A DNA stretch of 64,000 bases from Pseudoalteromonas prydzensis (GCF_011050055.1 NZ_DRGM01000049.1:30858-94857); one strand, 5' to 3'; numbered from the stretch's first letter, positions 47,296 to 57,235 are shown. Program-made: numbers and translations. Notes: generated by a model from the letters alone, not told the origin.

Positions 47296-47754
47296 TTATC
47301 TAAAGTGACGAGTTTCCGATTTGAATCGCCCACTTCCATCTCCACCACCTTTGTTCTCTACTACCCAGAAGTAGTCTCCGGCGCTTGGATAAGACGATAC
47401 ACCATAACGTCCAGTCCTGACTATTGTGCCATTTGAGTCGGTAAGGTAAACGTAATATGTTGCGCCTGAATCGTTTCTTACCACATGAAATGATTGAAGT
47501 TTATTACGGCATTCATAAGACACCGTAAATCTATCTACAATTTTTATTTCATTTGGATTAACTAACTCGTAAGCAGTAGATTCGAGTTCCCTGCAACGGT
47601 AAGGGTAATCTATGCTTTTAACAGATTGCTGTGTTGTATATTCAGAGATAGCACTCTGAATTCTAGATTCAACTTCAGGGTTTGCAAAAGCTGAAAAAGC
47701 GGACAAAGAGAAACATCCAAATAGAAAGGCATTTATTCGTAAAGATCTTTTCAT
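47296..47754 (-). CDS. Secreted hypothetical protein
   Basis: 152 residues with a signal peptide (hydrophobic 9-22, cut after AFA). The mature part has two cysteines (CRELESTAYEL and YECRNKL) and a beta-rich C-terminus. An AAGGAG site precedes the ATG. No family recognised. Periplasmic or secreted location is inferred from the signal. Confidence 0.55.
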   Translation of the reverse strand: MKRSLRINAFLFGCFSLSAFSAFANPEVESRIQSAISEYTTQQSVKSIDYPYRCRELESTAYELVNPNEIKIVDRFTVSYECRNKLQSFHVVRNDSGATYYVYLTDSNGTIVRTGRYGVSSYPSAGDYFWVVENKGGGDGSGRFKSETRHFR

Positions 47755-47960
47755 ATTAAAACTCCTTTTGATCGTAAATAACCTAAGATAATAATAATTA
47801 TCCTGAGCTTAATCTTTAAGCTCAATTACTAATATTACATAGAAAAATTAGAAATTATAGTGTTATATAGCTTTTTTGAGGGGTATTTTTTATCTCTGCT
47901 ATTTAATTTACTCATTAAATGAGGCGTATTAAACTATTGGATTATAAGGGCATTACGTGA

Positions 47961-48854
47961 CTAAAAATTCAACGGATGTTTATTTACCTGCTTATGCAGG
48001 TGATTTACTGATGCGCTTAAGTACTTTTCGGTCGTTGAAATATCACTGTGTCACATCATCTTAGAAAGAGCGTATAGATCACAACCTCACTCAAGCATCA
48101 AAGTGGCAAAGGTTCTACGTAATTTATGAGCATAAAACGAAATTCAGCTATATTGCTTTAATTTTGTGATATACGTTCTTAATGAGTTGTAACACATGCC
48201 AGTATCACTCTGACTTGAAGTAAAAAAATAAATACACTTTCTATTGAGCCTCATTCGATGCTCTAGGTATTTTTCTAATGAGCTTATTAATGATATAGGC
48301 ATTGGTATTATCCTGTCTTTAGCGCCTTTTCATTGCTGTACAAATAGCGTTCTATTTTTAAGGTCAATATCCGACATTTTGAGCATTCTCAATTCTGAAA
48401 ATCGAATGCCGGTATATATAAATGTTGAGATAATGGCAACTCATCTTGCTTTGTAAAATTGATATTGTGTCGGCATATTTCTAGCGTATTCGATCAGATT
48501 TGATGCTTGGTCTTGAGGAAGTCATTTCATTGACCTTTTGGGTATCCTAGGTTTTGGAATTCAAAGTATAGGATTCTCATCAATAATTTTTTCATTTACA
48601 CACCATTTTAAGAAAAGGCTTAATGAACACATATGATTTTTAATGGTTTTGGGTGCCCATTTCCTATCGATTTTTCAGTGAATGATAAAGTTTTCGATAA
48701 ACTCTTTGTTCAACTCTTCAATATACTCAATAGGTCTATATTTTAATAACAATCAAAATTCACTTTTTAAACTTTTAATAGTTCGAGGCGAGTACCCAGA
48801 AAATATTTCAGAATACACAAGGAATTTTTTATGAAGTTCTACAATATTTTTCAT
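47961..48854 (-). CDS. Tyrosine recombinase 1, readable only with UGA = Gly
   Basis: 297 residues when UGA is read as glycine. The frame has nine TGA codons, no TAA or TAG inside, and ends in TAG. An N-terminal SAM-like core-binding domain (residues 1-110) precedes the catalytic domain with R151 (in TGIRFSELR), the QGKGAKDRIIPM loop, H243-x-x-R246 (HKLRRTF), H269 in GHSDIS and Y278 (EKYLS). UGA supplies the first Gly of GKGAKDR (48330-48332), one Gly of LEGG and the Gly of GHS (48051-48053), all strongly conserved. No Shine-Dalgarno precedes the ATG. Under the standard code it would appear as six or more fragments. It is similar in spacing and length to the recombinase upstream, so they are probably paralogues. 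Confidence 0.88.
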
Positions 48855-48876
48855 AGCAAAAAAAATAACAAAATAA

Positions 48877-48919
48877 AGAGCCAGTAGTCATCGGGCTATA
48901 CCCGAGTATCACTGGCTCT
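48877..48919 (-). terminator. Long hairpin between the two recombinase genes
   Basis: AGAGCCAGT pairs with ACTGGCTCT and an inner TCGGG pairs with CCCGA. T-rich DNA lies on both sides in the respective directions, so it may act as a bidirectional terminator after recombinase 2. Confidence 0.7.
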
Positions 48920-48968
48920 CATTTTTGCTAGTTTTTATTGTTGTTTTTTGGCTTTGTGTTCTTCTAAA

Positions 48969-49020
48969 TGGTTGCGGGGACAGGAATTGAACCTGTGGTC
49001 TACGGGTTATGAGAACACCA
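48969..49020 (-). pseudogene. 3' fragment of an initiator tRNA (tRNA-fMet)
   Basis: The minus strand reads CTCATAACCCG, then a T-arm ACAGG-TTCAATT-CCTGT, then CCCCGCAACCA. This matches the anticodon-to-3'-end half of initiator tRNA, including the CAU anticodon and encoded CCA. The 5' half is absent: there is no TGCGGGG acceptor partner and the 5' anticodon strand does not pair. Fragments like this are left when a tyrosine recombinase integrates at a tRNA 3' end. The T-stem keeps perfect pairing but differs from the E. coli sequence, so it may derive from a foreign tRNA. Confidence 0.8.
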
Positions 49021-49137
49021 GTCGTAGAAATACAGCCTGTTTTTTCCCTTTATTTAGCCAAAAATTAACGATAAAGTCGTTGTTTGCAAAATGATAGTCA
49101 GTGACCATCGGGTGAAAGCATCTTATTGATAAATTCT

Positions 49138-50034
49138 TTAGTGTCAAATTAAAAAATCAACATTACAAATTTGCTTTTTTAGAGTTTTTAATGAAATAGA
49201 TAAGTACCTTTGTGTTGTACTAATATTTGAATGTCAAAGTACTTCTTTAATTGTAAAAAGATTAACTTCCGCCTCTATGGCCATTCTAGCAAAGGTATGT
49301 CTTAGCATATGTGGTGAGAAATAAACTCTTGAAGCCTTTCTAATCTTATCGCACATGTAAGCTATATTTTTTTGACTTAGTTGCTTGTGCGATCTCACAC
49401 TGGTAAAAAACCAATTTGAAGGTGATAGTAATAGTTTTCGAGTATTAACATAGTCTTTTAACCTAAAAAGAAGCATTTGATGAATAGGAATAATTCGATC
49501 TTTACCTCACTTACCTTTTCTAATATAGATTTCACTTTCGACTAAATTTACATCAGCTATTGTAAGATTTAATAATTCTTGCAACCTGATTCAAGAAAAT
49601 AATAGTGTTGAAATGATAGCTATATTTCTAGAGCGTTCAAGCTTGTATTTCCACGGATATGAATCTGTTGAAAACAGGATACTTTTCACATCTTGATTTT
49701 CAATAAACCTTGGTAATGCCTTGTCTAATTTCGGTCTTGGAATGTCAATAACAGGGTTTTTCTTGATGTAACCCTTTGCTGAACACCATGTAAAAAATGA
49801 TTTAAGATTTTGCCACTGATTTCTATAGGTTTTTGCTGACCAACAGCGATCTTTACTTCTAGCGATCAAAAAACTTTCTAGTAGCTCTGATGTATATTGT
49901 TTTACATCTTTATCAGGTAGATCATGCATTAGTATGTTTAGAGTACTCAATACGCTTTTATAACTTTTAGCTTTATTTCCTTTAGCCACTAAAAAGTACT
50001 TTTTAAATCAATTTAACAACTCTGTTATCTGCAT
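49138..50034 (-). CDS. Tyrosine recombinase 2, readable only with UGA = Gly
   Basis: 298 residues from the ATG at 50034; the frame crosses five TGA codons and ends in TAA. A GTG at 49989 would avoid the first TGA but cut the first helix. Catalytic residues R150 (GIRLQELLNL), the KGKGGKDRIIPIH loop, H242-x-x-R245 (HMLRHTF), H268 in GHSNIS and Y277 (TTQRYLS). UGA falls on the Gly before I-R (49591-49593), the Gly of KGKG-GKDR (49507-49509) and the Gly of GHS (49234-49236), three near-invariant positions. No Shine-Dalgarno. Followed by a tRNA-fMet fragment, a hairpin and recombinase 1. Confidence 0.9.
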
Positions 50035-50114
50035 ATGGGTTACTTAAAATTATTATCTAAAAGCTTATAATTAGAATATAATCAGCTTATTCGTACTTCA
50101 AAAAAGGAATTAAA

Positions 50115-50993
50115 TTGAACAGCCAATTATGGAAAAGTATTAGTGATTTTGTTGAACTAAATGAATATCCGAAACTGCCATGCCCGTTTTGTCACGAAGT
50201 AGAATTAACAATAGATAAAAACAGCGTTCAAAGCCGTGCATTATCTAAAAATTATGAGAAATCAGCTCCTTCACGACATTTTCAATCAGTTAAAAATAAG
50301 CTAAGTCAGGAAATATCTGAGCAAAAAAATACCATTAAAGAAATGTATGATGAGAATAAACTCTTAGGGGTTCTTCTTGGTGCAGGACTCGTTTTCACTC
50401 GACTTAATCAACCTAATTATGAGTTTCATAAGTTTATTGCATTTATGTCTTGCCAAAGCTGTGGTGATAATGTCGCAGTCAATGGCTTAGCTCAAATTCA
50501 TAATAAAACTAGACAAGATCAAGTTCAATTAGTGCCTATTTATAAGATTGAACACTTTTCGACTCCAATACCATTATTCAAAATTGATTCATCTGTTCCT
50601 ACTAAAATTCAATTAGAGTTACTAGGTGCATTTAGTTATTTTCATATAGACACCAATTCTTCGGCAAATAAACTACGTAGAGCTATTGAGCATTTTTGTA
50701 GAGAGCTGAATGGTGGCAATGCTAAATTAGCCCACCAAATTCAAAAGTTAAAAAAGACTTACCCTTTGGAAGCTGATCTACTTGATACTTTAAGATTAGT
50801 TGGAAATGAAGGCACGCATTCCGATGGTGTCGATGAAGATGATTTATTAACTGCTTTTAGGATTTTTGAAGAGGTTCTTACTATTTTTAAGAAACAAGAG
50901 ATACTCAATGAAATGAAACTAAATCAGAAAATATTAACTGATAAATTCGATAAAAAAATGTTAACTGATGAGAATGTTGTTTCTACACAATAG
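50115..50993 (+). CDS. DUF4145 protein with zinc-ribbon cysteines
   Basis: 292 residues from a TTG at 50115 with AAAGGA upstream. Two cysteine pairs (CPFCHE near residue 22 and CQSCGD near 118) suggest a split zinc ribbon, and the C-terminal DUF4145 domain is seen at LRRAIEHFCRELNG and LLDTLRLVGNEGTHSD. DUF4145 domains are frequent in restriction and other defence proteins, often fused to nucleases or helicases. Standard code with about a dozen GGN glycines and no in-frame TGA. Converges on a recoded gene across a shared terminator. Confidence 0.75.
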   Translation: MNSQLWKSISDFVELNEYPKLPCPFCHEVELTIDKNSVQSRALSKNYEKSAPSRHFQSVKNKLSQEISEQKNTIKEMYDENKLLGVLLGAGLVFTRLNQPNYEFHKFIAFMSCQSCGDNVAVNGLAQIHNKTRQDQVQLVPIYKIEHFSTPIPLFKIDSSVPTKIQLELLGAFSYFHIDTNSSANKLRRAIEHFCRELNGGNAKLAHQIQKLKKTYPLEADLLDTLRLVGNEGTHSDGVDEDDLLTAFRIFEEVLTIFKKQEILNEMKLNQKILTDKFDKKMLTDENVVSTQ

Positions 50994-50996
50994 TAT

Positions 50997-51029
50997 TATT
51001 TGATATGGGATTAACTCCCATATCAAATA
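50997..51029. terminator. Bidirectional terminator
   Basis: A perfect 14-bp stem (TATTTGATATGGGA/TCCCATATCAAATA) with loop TTAAC, between the convergent DUF4145 gene and the small recoded gene. The minus-strand TAA of the recoded frame lies inside the loop. Confidence 0.85.
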
Positions 51030-51445
51030 TTTAATTGCTCGAATAGATATTTGCAGAATTTATCTTCAACTAATTCAGCTATATCCATTGAAATATTATC
51101 TTTGAGATCTTCAACTGCATTTTCAGAGTAATCAAAGCTACTACACATGAAATTACCGTGTACATATATTTCAGTTCAAGCTCCTGTAAAGTCATTAACA
51201 AAATCATACCCAGTTACCTCAGATATCTTACTTCTAGCTTCTTGCATCACATGGTCAAGAACTCAATATACAGGATCAATATTGTCCCAACTTTCAGAGC
51301 CAATGCTTTCACGAAAATCATTAATGATATCAAATAACTCATTTTCACTCATATCAAGATCGTCACCAATTTTACAAACAGCACGAATATCTAAAGAGCC
51401 AAATGGGCAAAAGTAACCTTGTAATTCACTCACTGTATTTCTCAT
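51011..51445 (-). CDS. Small unknown protein, UGA-recoded
   Basis: 144 residues if UGA is Gly (ATG at 51445, TAA at 51011-51013). TGA codons lie at 51263-51265 and 51176-51178, plus a third at 51023-51025 four codons from the end. If that last one were a true stop, the protein would be 140 residues. The text reads naturally through the sites (DPVY-G-VLDHVMQEA; NDFTGA-G-TEIYVHGNFM). Acidic, no signal peptide, no family recognised. No Shine-Dalgarno. Lies downstream of the standard-code helicase on the same strand. Confidence 0.7.
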
Positions 51446-51597
51446 AATTCAAGAAATTAATTAATAAAGTGATTTTGAAACATCGGTATGACGCAAGAAG
51501 TCAAAGAACCGTTATTTTACAAGGTACGTAGGAAAATCGGTTATTGACTCGCAGGGTCAACCGATATAATTACTGAACTTTATGATTATCTAAACAC

Positions 51598-54588
51598 CTA
51601 GTTGTTGGTAATAACTCTTAATTTAACACCGCTAATTTCATCAATGTAAGCAGCTGTTGCACCTATAATAGAACGCTGATCATCCGATATTACAGATTTT
51701 GAAATAGCTGGCTGTACAATTGCGACACCAAGCCTAAAAGAAGAGTATCGAGCAACTTTAGCTAGATGGACTAAATTTTCGTAATGGCCTTTGTCTATCC
51801 TTGATGGCTTTTCTTGTTGTAACCTTTTACGTTCCCTGTCCATCAATCGTATGATTAACTTTTCTTTATCACCAAACCATTTGATACTTTTAGCTGCTTG
51901 ACCAATGACTTCATATACATCACTAACTCTTGCACCTGGACTTGCTATACCATTCTTCTTAGAACAATATTTACAGTGAAAAAGATCAATAACCAGTTCT
52001 TTATCATCGATGTTTTTTATCGCTACAATGTCTGCAATCTCTCCAGCTCCATCATCATCAAATACTAAATCATAATTATCTTTTAACTTTTGAATTGTAT
52101 GATATTGAATTGAGTTAGTAATTTTTTCAGGTGTTTGTGACTCAATAGAGATATCAATACCCGTCCAATCCCAACACTCTATATTATTTTTGTCATACCT
52201 ATATGCATATTCTTCATTAGGGTAATATCTAAAACCACCGTCTATAACAGACGTATCACATAGAAATAACGTAGGGGGGTGCTCGGTGAAGAATTCAGTA
52301 AGTTGATATGATTGTTCTCCAAATTTAATCTCAACATTTTCGTTGGAACTAAAGTTAACTTCACCGTGAGAGACGATAGTTGCTGTGATGATTATCTCAC
52401 CATATTGCGATTTTAAAACAATATTAAATGTTTTCGAATCATCATCTTGTTCTTTGGCAATTAATAATTCACAGTGAATTAAATTCTCTTGCCAACCAAT
52501 AGAGTGAATGGTGACTTTAGTTTCATTTTTTCTGAGTAATTCTACTGGCCATTCAACAGTTAGAGGTACAACCGTGGGGTATTCAGATAATTCTTCCGTT
52601 TGCATTGCTGTTTTCATAACTTGATTCGTATCAATTGTATCATCCAATACTTTTGTACCAACTTGATTGCACCAAGCAACCCACTTATCTAGAGAATCGC
52701 TATCCATTGCCCAAATCTTCCCTTTATAAGAACATCCTAAGCTAACTAATTGACCGTTTTCATAACCTTTCCCAAAAACATTTGATTTTATTGCTCTATT
52801 TGCCTCTATATCAGGGATTTGTTCATTAATTTCAGTACCTGTGTGCATTGAGTAGCGTAAGCCTTTCTTGTTTTTATTCAATCCAACATTTTGAAGTTTT
52901 AATCTTTTAAGGCCAGCCAAAGATCTGAATACATGCTCTCCTTTTATTTGAAAAGAATTTTTAGCAATTAACTTAGCAAGCCTCTTTACCATTCCATCTT
53001 TGGCTGATGAATGAATGAATAGCAGATCATTAACTTGATCATAATAGGCAATATATAAATCCCATGATTCATCAAATAACTCTTTTGAGCTTGTCCACCC
53101 AACTGGTATATATGATTTTACTGAAAAAACTAACATAGTTTTTTCATCATTTAGAATATAATCAGAAATTTGAGCTTGATGAGTTGCAAATAGTTGGTAT
53201 CTTTCAGGTGACCATGTCGCATGTTGCATTGTATAAATCGTTGTACTAATGCTAGGCTTTAAACCTAGATCTAATAATTTACTCGAATTAGAAAATTTAG
53301 CTCTGAACTCTTGATACTCCTGTTCATCATTAATTTTACGAGAGCTAATATCGCTTACTAAGGAGTTCCAATCAGAGTCTTCTTTATACAATTCTTCTAG
53401 ACTTTCATTGACATTAGGGTTTGCTATATTAGCAATAAATTTAGCGTCACCGACATCTGCTATTGTTCGTGTAAAACGACCTGTAAATTGAAGCATTATA
53501 TTAATACTTTTATGCGGGACATGAATGGCTGATATTTTTAATTGTGGCAAATCAAAACCTTCGCCTAACATGTTTACGCAAACAATAACTTTATGCTTTC
53601 TATCGATAATATCTTTTAAAACTTCTGCTTTTTTCTTAACTTTACTATTTATTAAGATTGGATTTAAATCTTTTTCTAGAGCATAAATTTCAAAAATTTC
53701 TTCAGCCTTTGTTATCGTATTAGCTCTTGCCATAAGTATATGGTCTAGACCTGCATTGAGATCTGCTCTTAAAAGAGCTATGGCTTTGTCTGCGATAGCT
53801 TTGTCTGCATTTTCTTCTATAAACTCTTTAACTGGATGAAATTCTATAGGTTTAAAATATCCATCTTCTTGTGCTTTTTTTAATGGATAGTTAAAAATTA
53901 TTTTCCCTTCAACCCTTGAACCATCACTTCGAAATGGTGTGGCAGTGAATTGAAATACAGACTTATTATCAAAGCTTGATTTTATTCTTGCCCAAGTTGC
54001 TGCTGTTACGTGATGAGCTTCGTCGACTATAAGATGACTACAATTATCAATTAATTTATAAAAAAATTGATCCGTGAATTTAGACAATGCCGAAGCGGAA
54101 GCTACAATAACATTTGCTTTTAGTAATTTATCTAAATCATCTAGATCATCTACTCCATGCTTGATTGTAGCAACTACAGGGTTTTCAACAGTGTCACCAA
54201 TTAAGCCTAACTCTCGCAAAAGACCAAGTTGAACAAACTTATTTTTGGTTTGTTCACGTAATGCATCCGATGGAACAATAACTAGTGTCTTTTTAAAGTG
54301 CCCAGCTACCACAATAGAGAGTATGGTTTCAGTTTTCCCCGTTCCTGTAGGCATAACTAATGTTGCGGCAGATTTACTATCAGAACGTTCATAACCTAAT
54401 GCAGCAAAAATACCTCCAATTTGAGGTGACCTTAGTCCCTTAATTTGATTTTCAATATTTTCTTCTTTGAACAAAAAATTAGAATTACACCAAGAAGAGT
54501 AAATATCTTTAGGTGTAGTTTGTTCAGTATCAATTGGTTGCCATGTAATAGTGCTATTTTTTATTTTGCTTTCTTGTAAATCTGCCAT
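51598..54588 (-). CDS. SF2 DEAH-box helicase, defence-type
   Basis: 996 residues, standard code. Walker A is VMPTGTGKTETIL near residue 80, the DEAH box LIVDEAHHVTAATW near 190, motif III FQFTATPFRSDG near 215, and motifs V-VI are MLGEGFDLPQL and MLQFTGRFTRT (about 340-375). The C-terminal 600 residues are unrecognised but include a late E-x-x-D-x-F-H-C-K-Y-C stretch that could be nuclease-like. Such lone helicases in islands often belong to antiphage systems. Preceded by AGGA. It has many GGN glycines and no UGA, unlike its neighbours. Confidence 0.8.
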   Translation of the reverse strand: MADLQESKIKNSTITWQPIDTEQTTPKDIYSSWCNSNFLFKEENIENQIKGLRSPQIGGIFAALGYERSDSKSAATLVMPTGTGKTETILSIVVAGHFKKTLVIVPSDALREQTKNKFVQLGLLRELGLIGDTVENPVVATIKHGVDDLDDLDKLLKANVIVASASALSKFTDQFFYKLIDNCSHLIVDEAHHVTAATWARIKSSFDNKSVFQFTATPFRSDGSRVEGKIIFNYPLKKAQEDGYFKPIEFHPVKEFIEENADKAIADKAIALLRADLNAGLDHILMARANTITKAEEIFEIYALEKDLNPILINSKVKKKAEVLKDIIDRKHKVIVCVNMLGEGFDLPQLKISAIHVPHKSINIMLQFTGRFTRTIADVGDAKFIANIANPNVNESLEELYKEDSDWNSLVSDISSRKINDEQEYQEFRAKFSNSSKLLDLGLKPSISTTIYTMQHATWSPERYQLFATHQAQISDYILNDEKTMLVFSVKSYIPVGWTSSKELFDESWDLYIAYYDQVNDLLFIHSSAKDGMVKRLAKLIAKNSFQIKGEHVFRSLAGLKRLKLQNVGLNKNKKGLRYSMHTGTEINEQIPDIEANRAIKSNVFGKGYENGQLVSLGCSYKGKIWAMDSDSLDKWVAWCNQVGTKVLDDTIDTNQVMKTAMQTEELSEYPTVVPLTVEWPVELLRKNETKVTIHSIGWQENLIHCELLIAKEQDDDSKTFNIVLKSQYGEIIITATIVSHGEVNFSSNENVEIKFGEQSYQLTEFFTEHPPTLFLCDTSVIDGGFRYYPNEEYAYRYDKNNIECWDWTGIDISIESQTPEKITNSIQYHTIQKLKDNYDLVFDDDGAGEIADIVAIKNIDDKELVIDLFHCKYCSKKNGIASPGARVSDVYEVIGQAAKSIKWFGDKEKLIIRLMDRERKRLQQEKPSRIDKGHYENLVHLAKVARYSSFRLGVAIVQPAISKSVISDDQRSIIGATAAYIDEISGVKLRVITNN

Positions 54589-54716
54589 AAGGGATGTCCT
54601 AGTTATCCAATTAAATTTTTATTAATTATTAGGTCAATTTATCATCAGAATGTTACTAAAACCATATAAACCTTAAACATTTAAAGTTGGTGCTATTAGT
54701 AATAGATTCGATCAAG

Positions 54717-56405
54717 TTATTCTGCTTTTACTGATAAATTTTTCCTTGCCTTATTCTTATTAAAACTCCCACTTTCATTAATCAGTCAGTGGCTTTTTAA
54801 CAAGTATTGCATCTGAGTTCTATCTTCTGCTTTTCCTCACATTCAAATATGAGCTTCCACAGATAAAGGTTCATCAGGATTTCAGCTGATCATTTTGTTA
54901 TAAAACTCAATGAGGTTTTGCTTCCATCTTGTTCATCCAGCTTCACTAGGGCTTTCACCAAACATTCCATTGGCAATATCAAGACGGTTTGGGTCTAAGT
55001 GTAAGCCCTGAACATCAAACGAGTTACTTTTTACTTCTTGGATTAGTGAGTCAGTAATCTGCTTATCAATTAAATCAAAACCAATTCACTTAACAAAACG
55101 AAGGATTCATCTTTTTTTGCTATCTTGCTCTTTTACTTTCTCTCTGTTGGCTTGAATAGCAATATCTAGTCAGGTTTTGTATTTTTCCATTGCTGTATCG
55201 AGGGTATTTTGAAATTTTTGCATCAAGCTATCAAGATTACTTGTTTTGAGATCGTCTATATTTTCTATAAAAGACACATCAATTTGATAACACAATTTTA
55301 GTGTTGATTTTATCTCATTAAGTCCAGCTCTATGTTCAGAGAGATCTTTGATATGCTCTTGAACAGCCATAGTTTTTAAAAATCATGCAGCTCTTATTTT
55401 AGGCATAGTATCCATGTAGGCTTTTTGATATTCCAGTTCAGGCTTGTGTAAATCTGCGAGAGGGAAATTAGAGTCTATCGCGTATGAATCACTATCGAGT
55501 GAAATTTTTCTAGAAGGTGGATTTTGTCACATATCAATCGTGATAATTTCATTTTCTTCACCGCGAGATAATAGGGCACTTCACTCCTTTTTGATATTGC
55601 TACCAGAAAGCGATAATAAATAGCTGGTTTCTAACGATTTACTTGATGAATATTTTTCTTCAAACGCTCTAATTTTATCACTAAAACTAGGATCTATATC
55701 GATCAGTGTGAGTGTTAATTCTTGGAAAACACGAGATTCAGGATTTAGTGAATCAGCTTTTTTAGCTGCGAGTAATAGCTTTTGTAGTTCATGAGGGTTT
55801 TCTAAAAGAAGTTCTTTTAGCTCGATGTATGCTGAAGTATCTCAATCGTTGAGCTTGTTTAATAGTTCTAGTGTTTGCGTACCTTCAAGCTCATTGTGAT
55901 CAAGTTGATCATACAATTGTACAAATCGTTCAACGCAGGCTTCATCTGCATTAGAAAATTTTTTATTCATTTCAATATCAGCTGAAAGCTCGGTTCAAAA
56001 CTCTCGATTAAAAAGGCTAATAGATGTTTTATTCGTAGGGAATCAGTTCATCTCTATGTACGAAGCTGATTCCCTACTTTGACTTATTGTGAGGAACAAT
56101 GAGTCAAGCGCTGATATCTTTTGGTGCTTAAGTAATTCAACAAAAGGCAAATATCAGTCATTTTTTTCAAATGTTGCAAGTTTTTCTAATCAAGCTAAAC
56201 GTACTTGAAAGCTTTTTACTTCTGTATCTATTTGACTTCATTCAGCTAAATTTTCCTTAATTTGCTGTATGTATTTGTCTCATAGACTATGTAATGAACT
56301 ATCTCACAATTGTGTATCAAGTTTTCAAGATAATGATTTGATTATGCTTAAACGTTCTTGTTTTTGCACATCAGCTTGTAAAAGCTGTTCCCCCATTTTT
56401 TCCAT
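54717..56405 (-). CDS. 562-residue unknown protein with 20 in-frame UGA codons
   Basis: Reading UGA as Gly gives one frame from ATG 56405 to TAA 54717, crossing 20 TGA codons and no TAA or TAG. By hand count it has about 12 GGN glycines and a single TGG. As Gly the protein would be 5-6% glycine, which is normal; as Trp it would be nearly 4% Trp, which is not. Long helical and charged stretches dominate (LLLENPHELQKLLLAAKKAD; MEKYKT-G-LDIAIQANREKV) with no signal peptide. I recognise no family. It starts 17 bases after the stop of a standard-code secreted gene and has no Shine-Dalgarno. Confidence 0.8.
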
Positions 56406-56422
56406 CTGATTTATAGTTAATA

Positions 56423-56890
56423 TTATTTATAATCTTTACCGAATAATGCCCTATATAGCCTGAGGCTTTTTTCACCTTCTTCTTTTGTTAATTCAACACC
56501 GTACTTTTGTTTGTAGTCTTTTTTAATTTGAAAGTGCTCAGCTAAGAGATGCAGATTTGAAAATTCATCTTTGGGGAGTTGAGTGAAAACTGACGTAGCA
56601 TCAGGATCAACTTCCTCAATATCAGTAAGTAAATTTTTAAATACATTGTTACTTGCCAAGCCAAGTGCAATACCTTCCAAAGCCCATACTTTATCTTTGT
56701 CACTTAATTCTAATGTGTCGTAAAACTTAATGAGTTTCGGCTCAATATCATACATAAAATCAGTCAATATTTGGTTATAAGTGAATTTTGCATAATCAAT
56801 TTCGTAGGCTGATTTTTGTTCTGCGGAAAATGCAAAACCCGAAGTAAAACATACAAAAAGAATCGCTATTAAATATGTTAATTTTTTCAT
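56423..56890 (-). CDS. Small secreted hypothetical protein
   Basis: 155 residues, standard code, AAGGATG before the ATG. Signal peptide cut after FAFSA. The mature protein is helical and acidic with no cysteines. Lies directly upstream of the 20-UGA gene on the same strand and divergent from an XRE regulator, which may control it. No family recognised. Confidence 0.6.
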   Translation of the reverse strand: MKKLTYLIAILFVCFTSGFAFSAEQKSAYEIDYAKFTYNQILTDFMYDIEPKLIKFYDTLELSDKDKVWALEGIALGLASNNVFKNLLTDIEEVDPDATSVFTQLPKDEFSNLHLLAEHFQIKKDYKQKYGVELTKEEGEKSLRLYRALFGKDYK

Positions 56891-56989
56891 AATCCATCCT
56901 TATTAATTTTTGAGGGGTTTACCCCGTGGTAATTTACACCACAAAAATTGAATATTCCAATACTTTTAAAAAGTTCTTTGGAATGAACA

Positions 56990-57235
56990 TTGGATATAAA
57001 AATAGCTTTTGGCCGAGTGCTAAGAGATGTTCGAAAGAATGGTAAAAAGAAGATGTCGCAAGAAAGCTTAGCTCTCGAAGCTAATATTGATCGCGCACAT
57101 GTCTCTAAACTTGAGCAAGGTGTTTTTCAGCCGACACTTTCAACCATATTTGATATGGCAAAAGTATTGGAGTGTTCACCTGCTGAGTTAGTCGATTTGG
57201 TAGACAAAGAGCTACGTGCTAACCAAGATACTTAA
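56990..57235 (+). CDS. XRE-family transcriptional regulator
   Basis: 81 residues from a TTG. Cro/C1-type helix-turn-helix: FGRVLRDVRKNGKKKMSQESLALEANIDRAHVSKLEQG, with dimer-like C-terminus. Standard code. Divergent from the secreted gene. Its last 24 bases overlap, tail to tail, the end of the recoded replication-relaxation-like gene. Confidence 0.85.
   Translation: MDIKIAFGRVLRDVRKNGKKKMSQESLALEANIDRAHVSKLEQGVFQPTLSTIFDMAKVLECSPAELVDLVDKELRANQDT

Noticed and set aside
48969..49060. A complete tRNA that could be the UGA suppressor
   Set aside because: Only the 3' half is present, the anticodon is CAU, and there is no partner for the acceptor stem.
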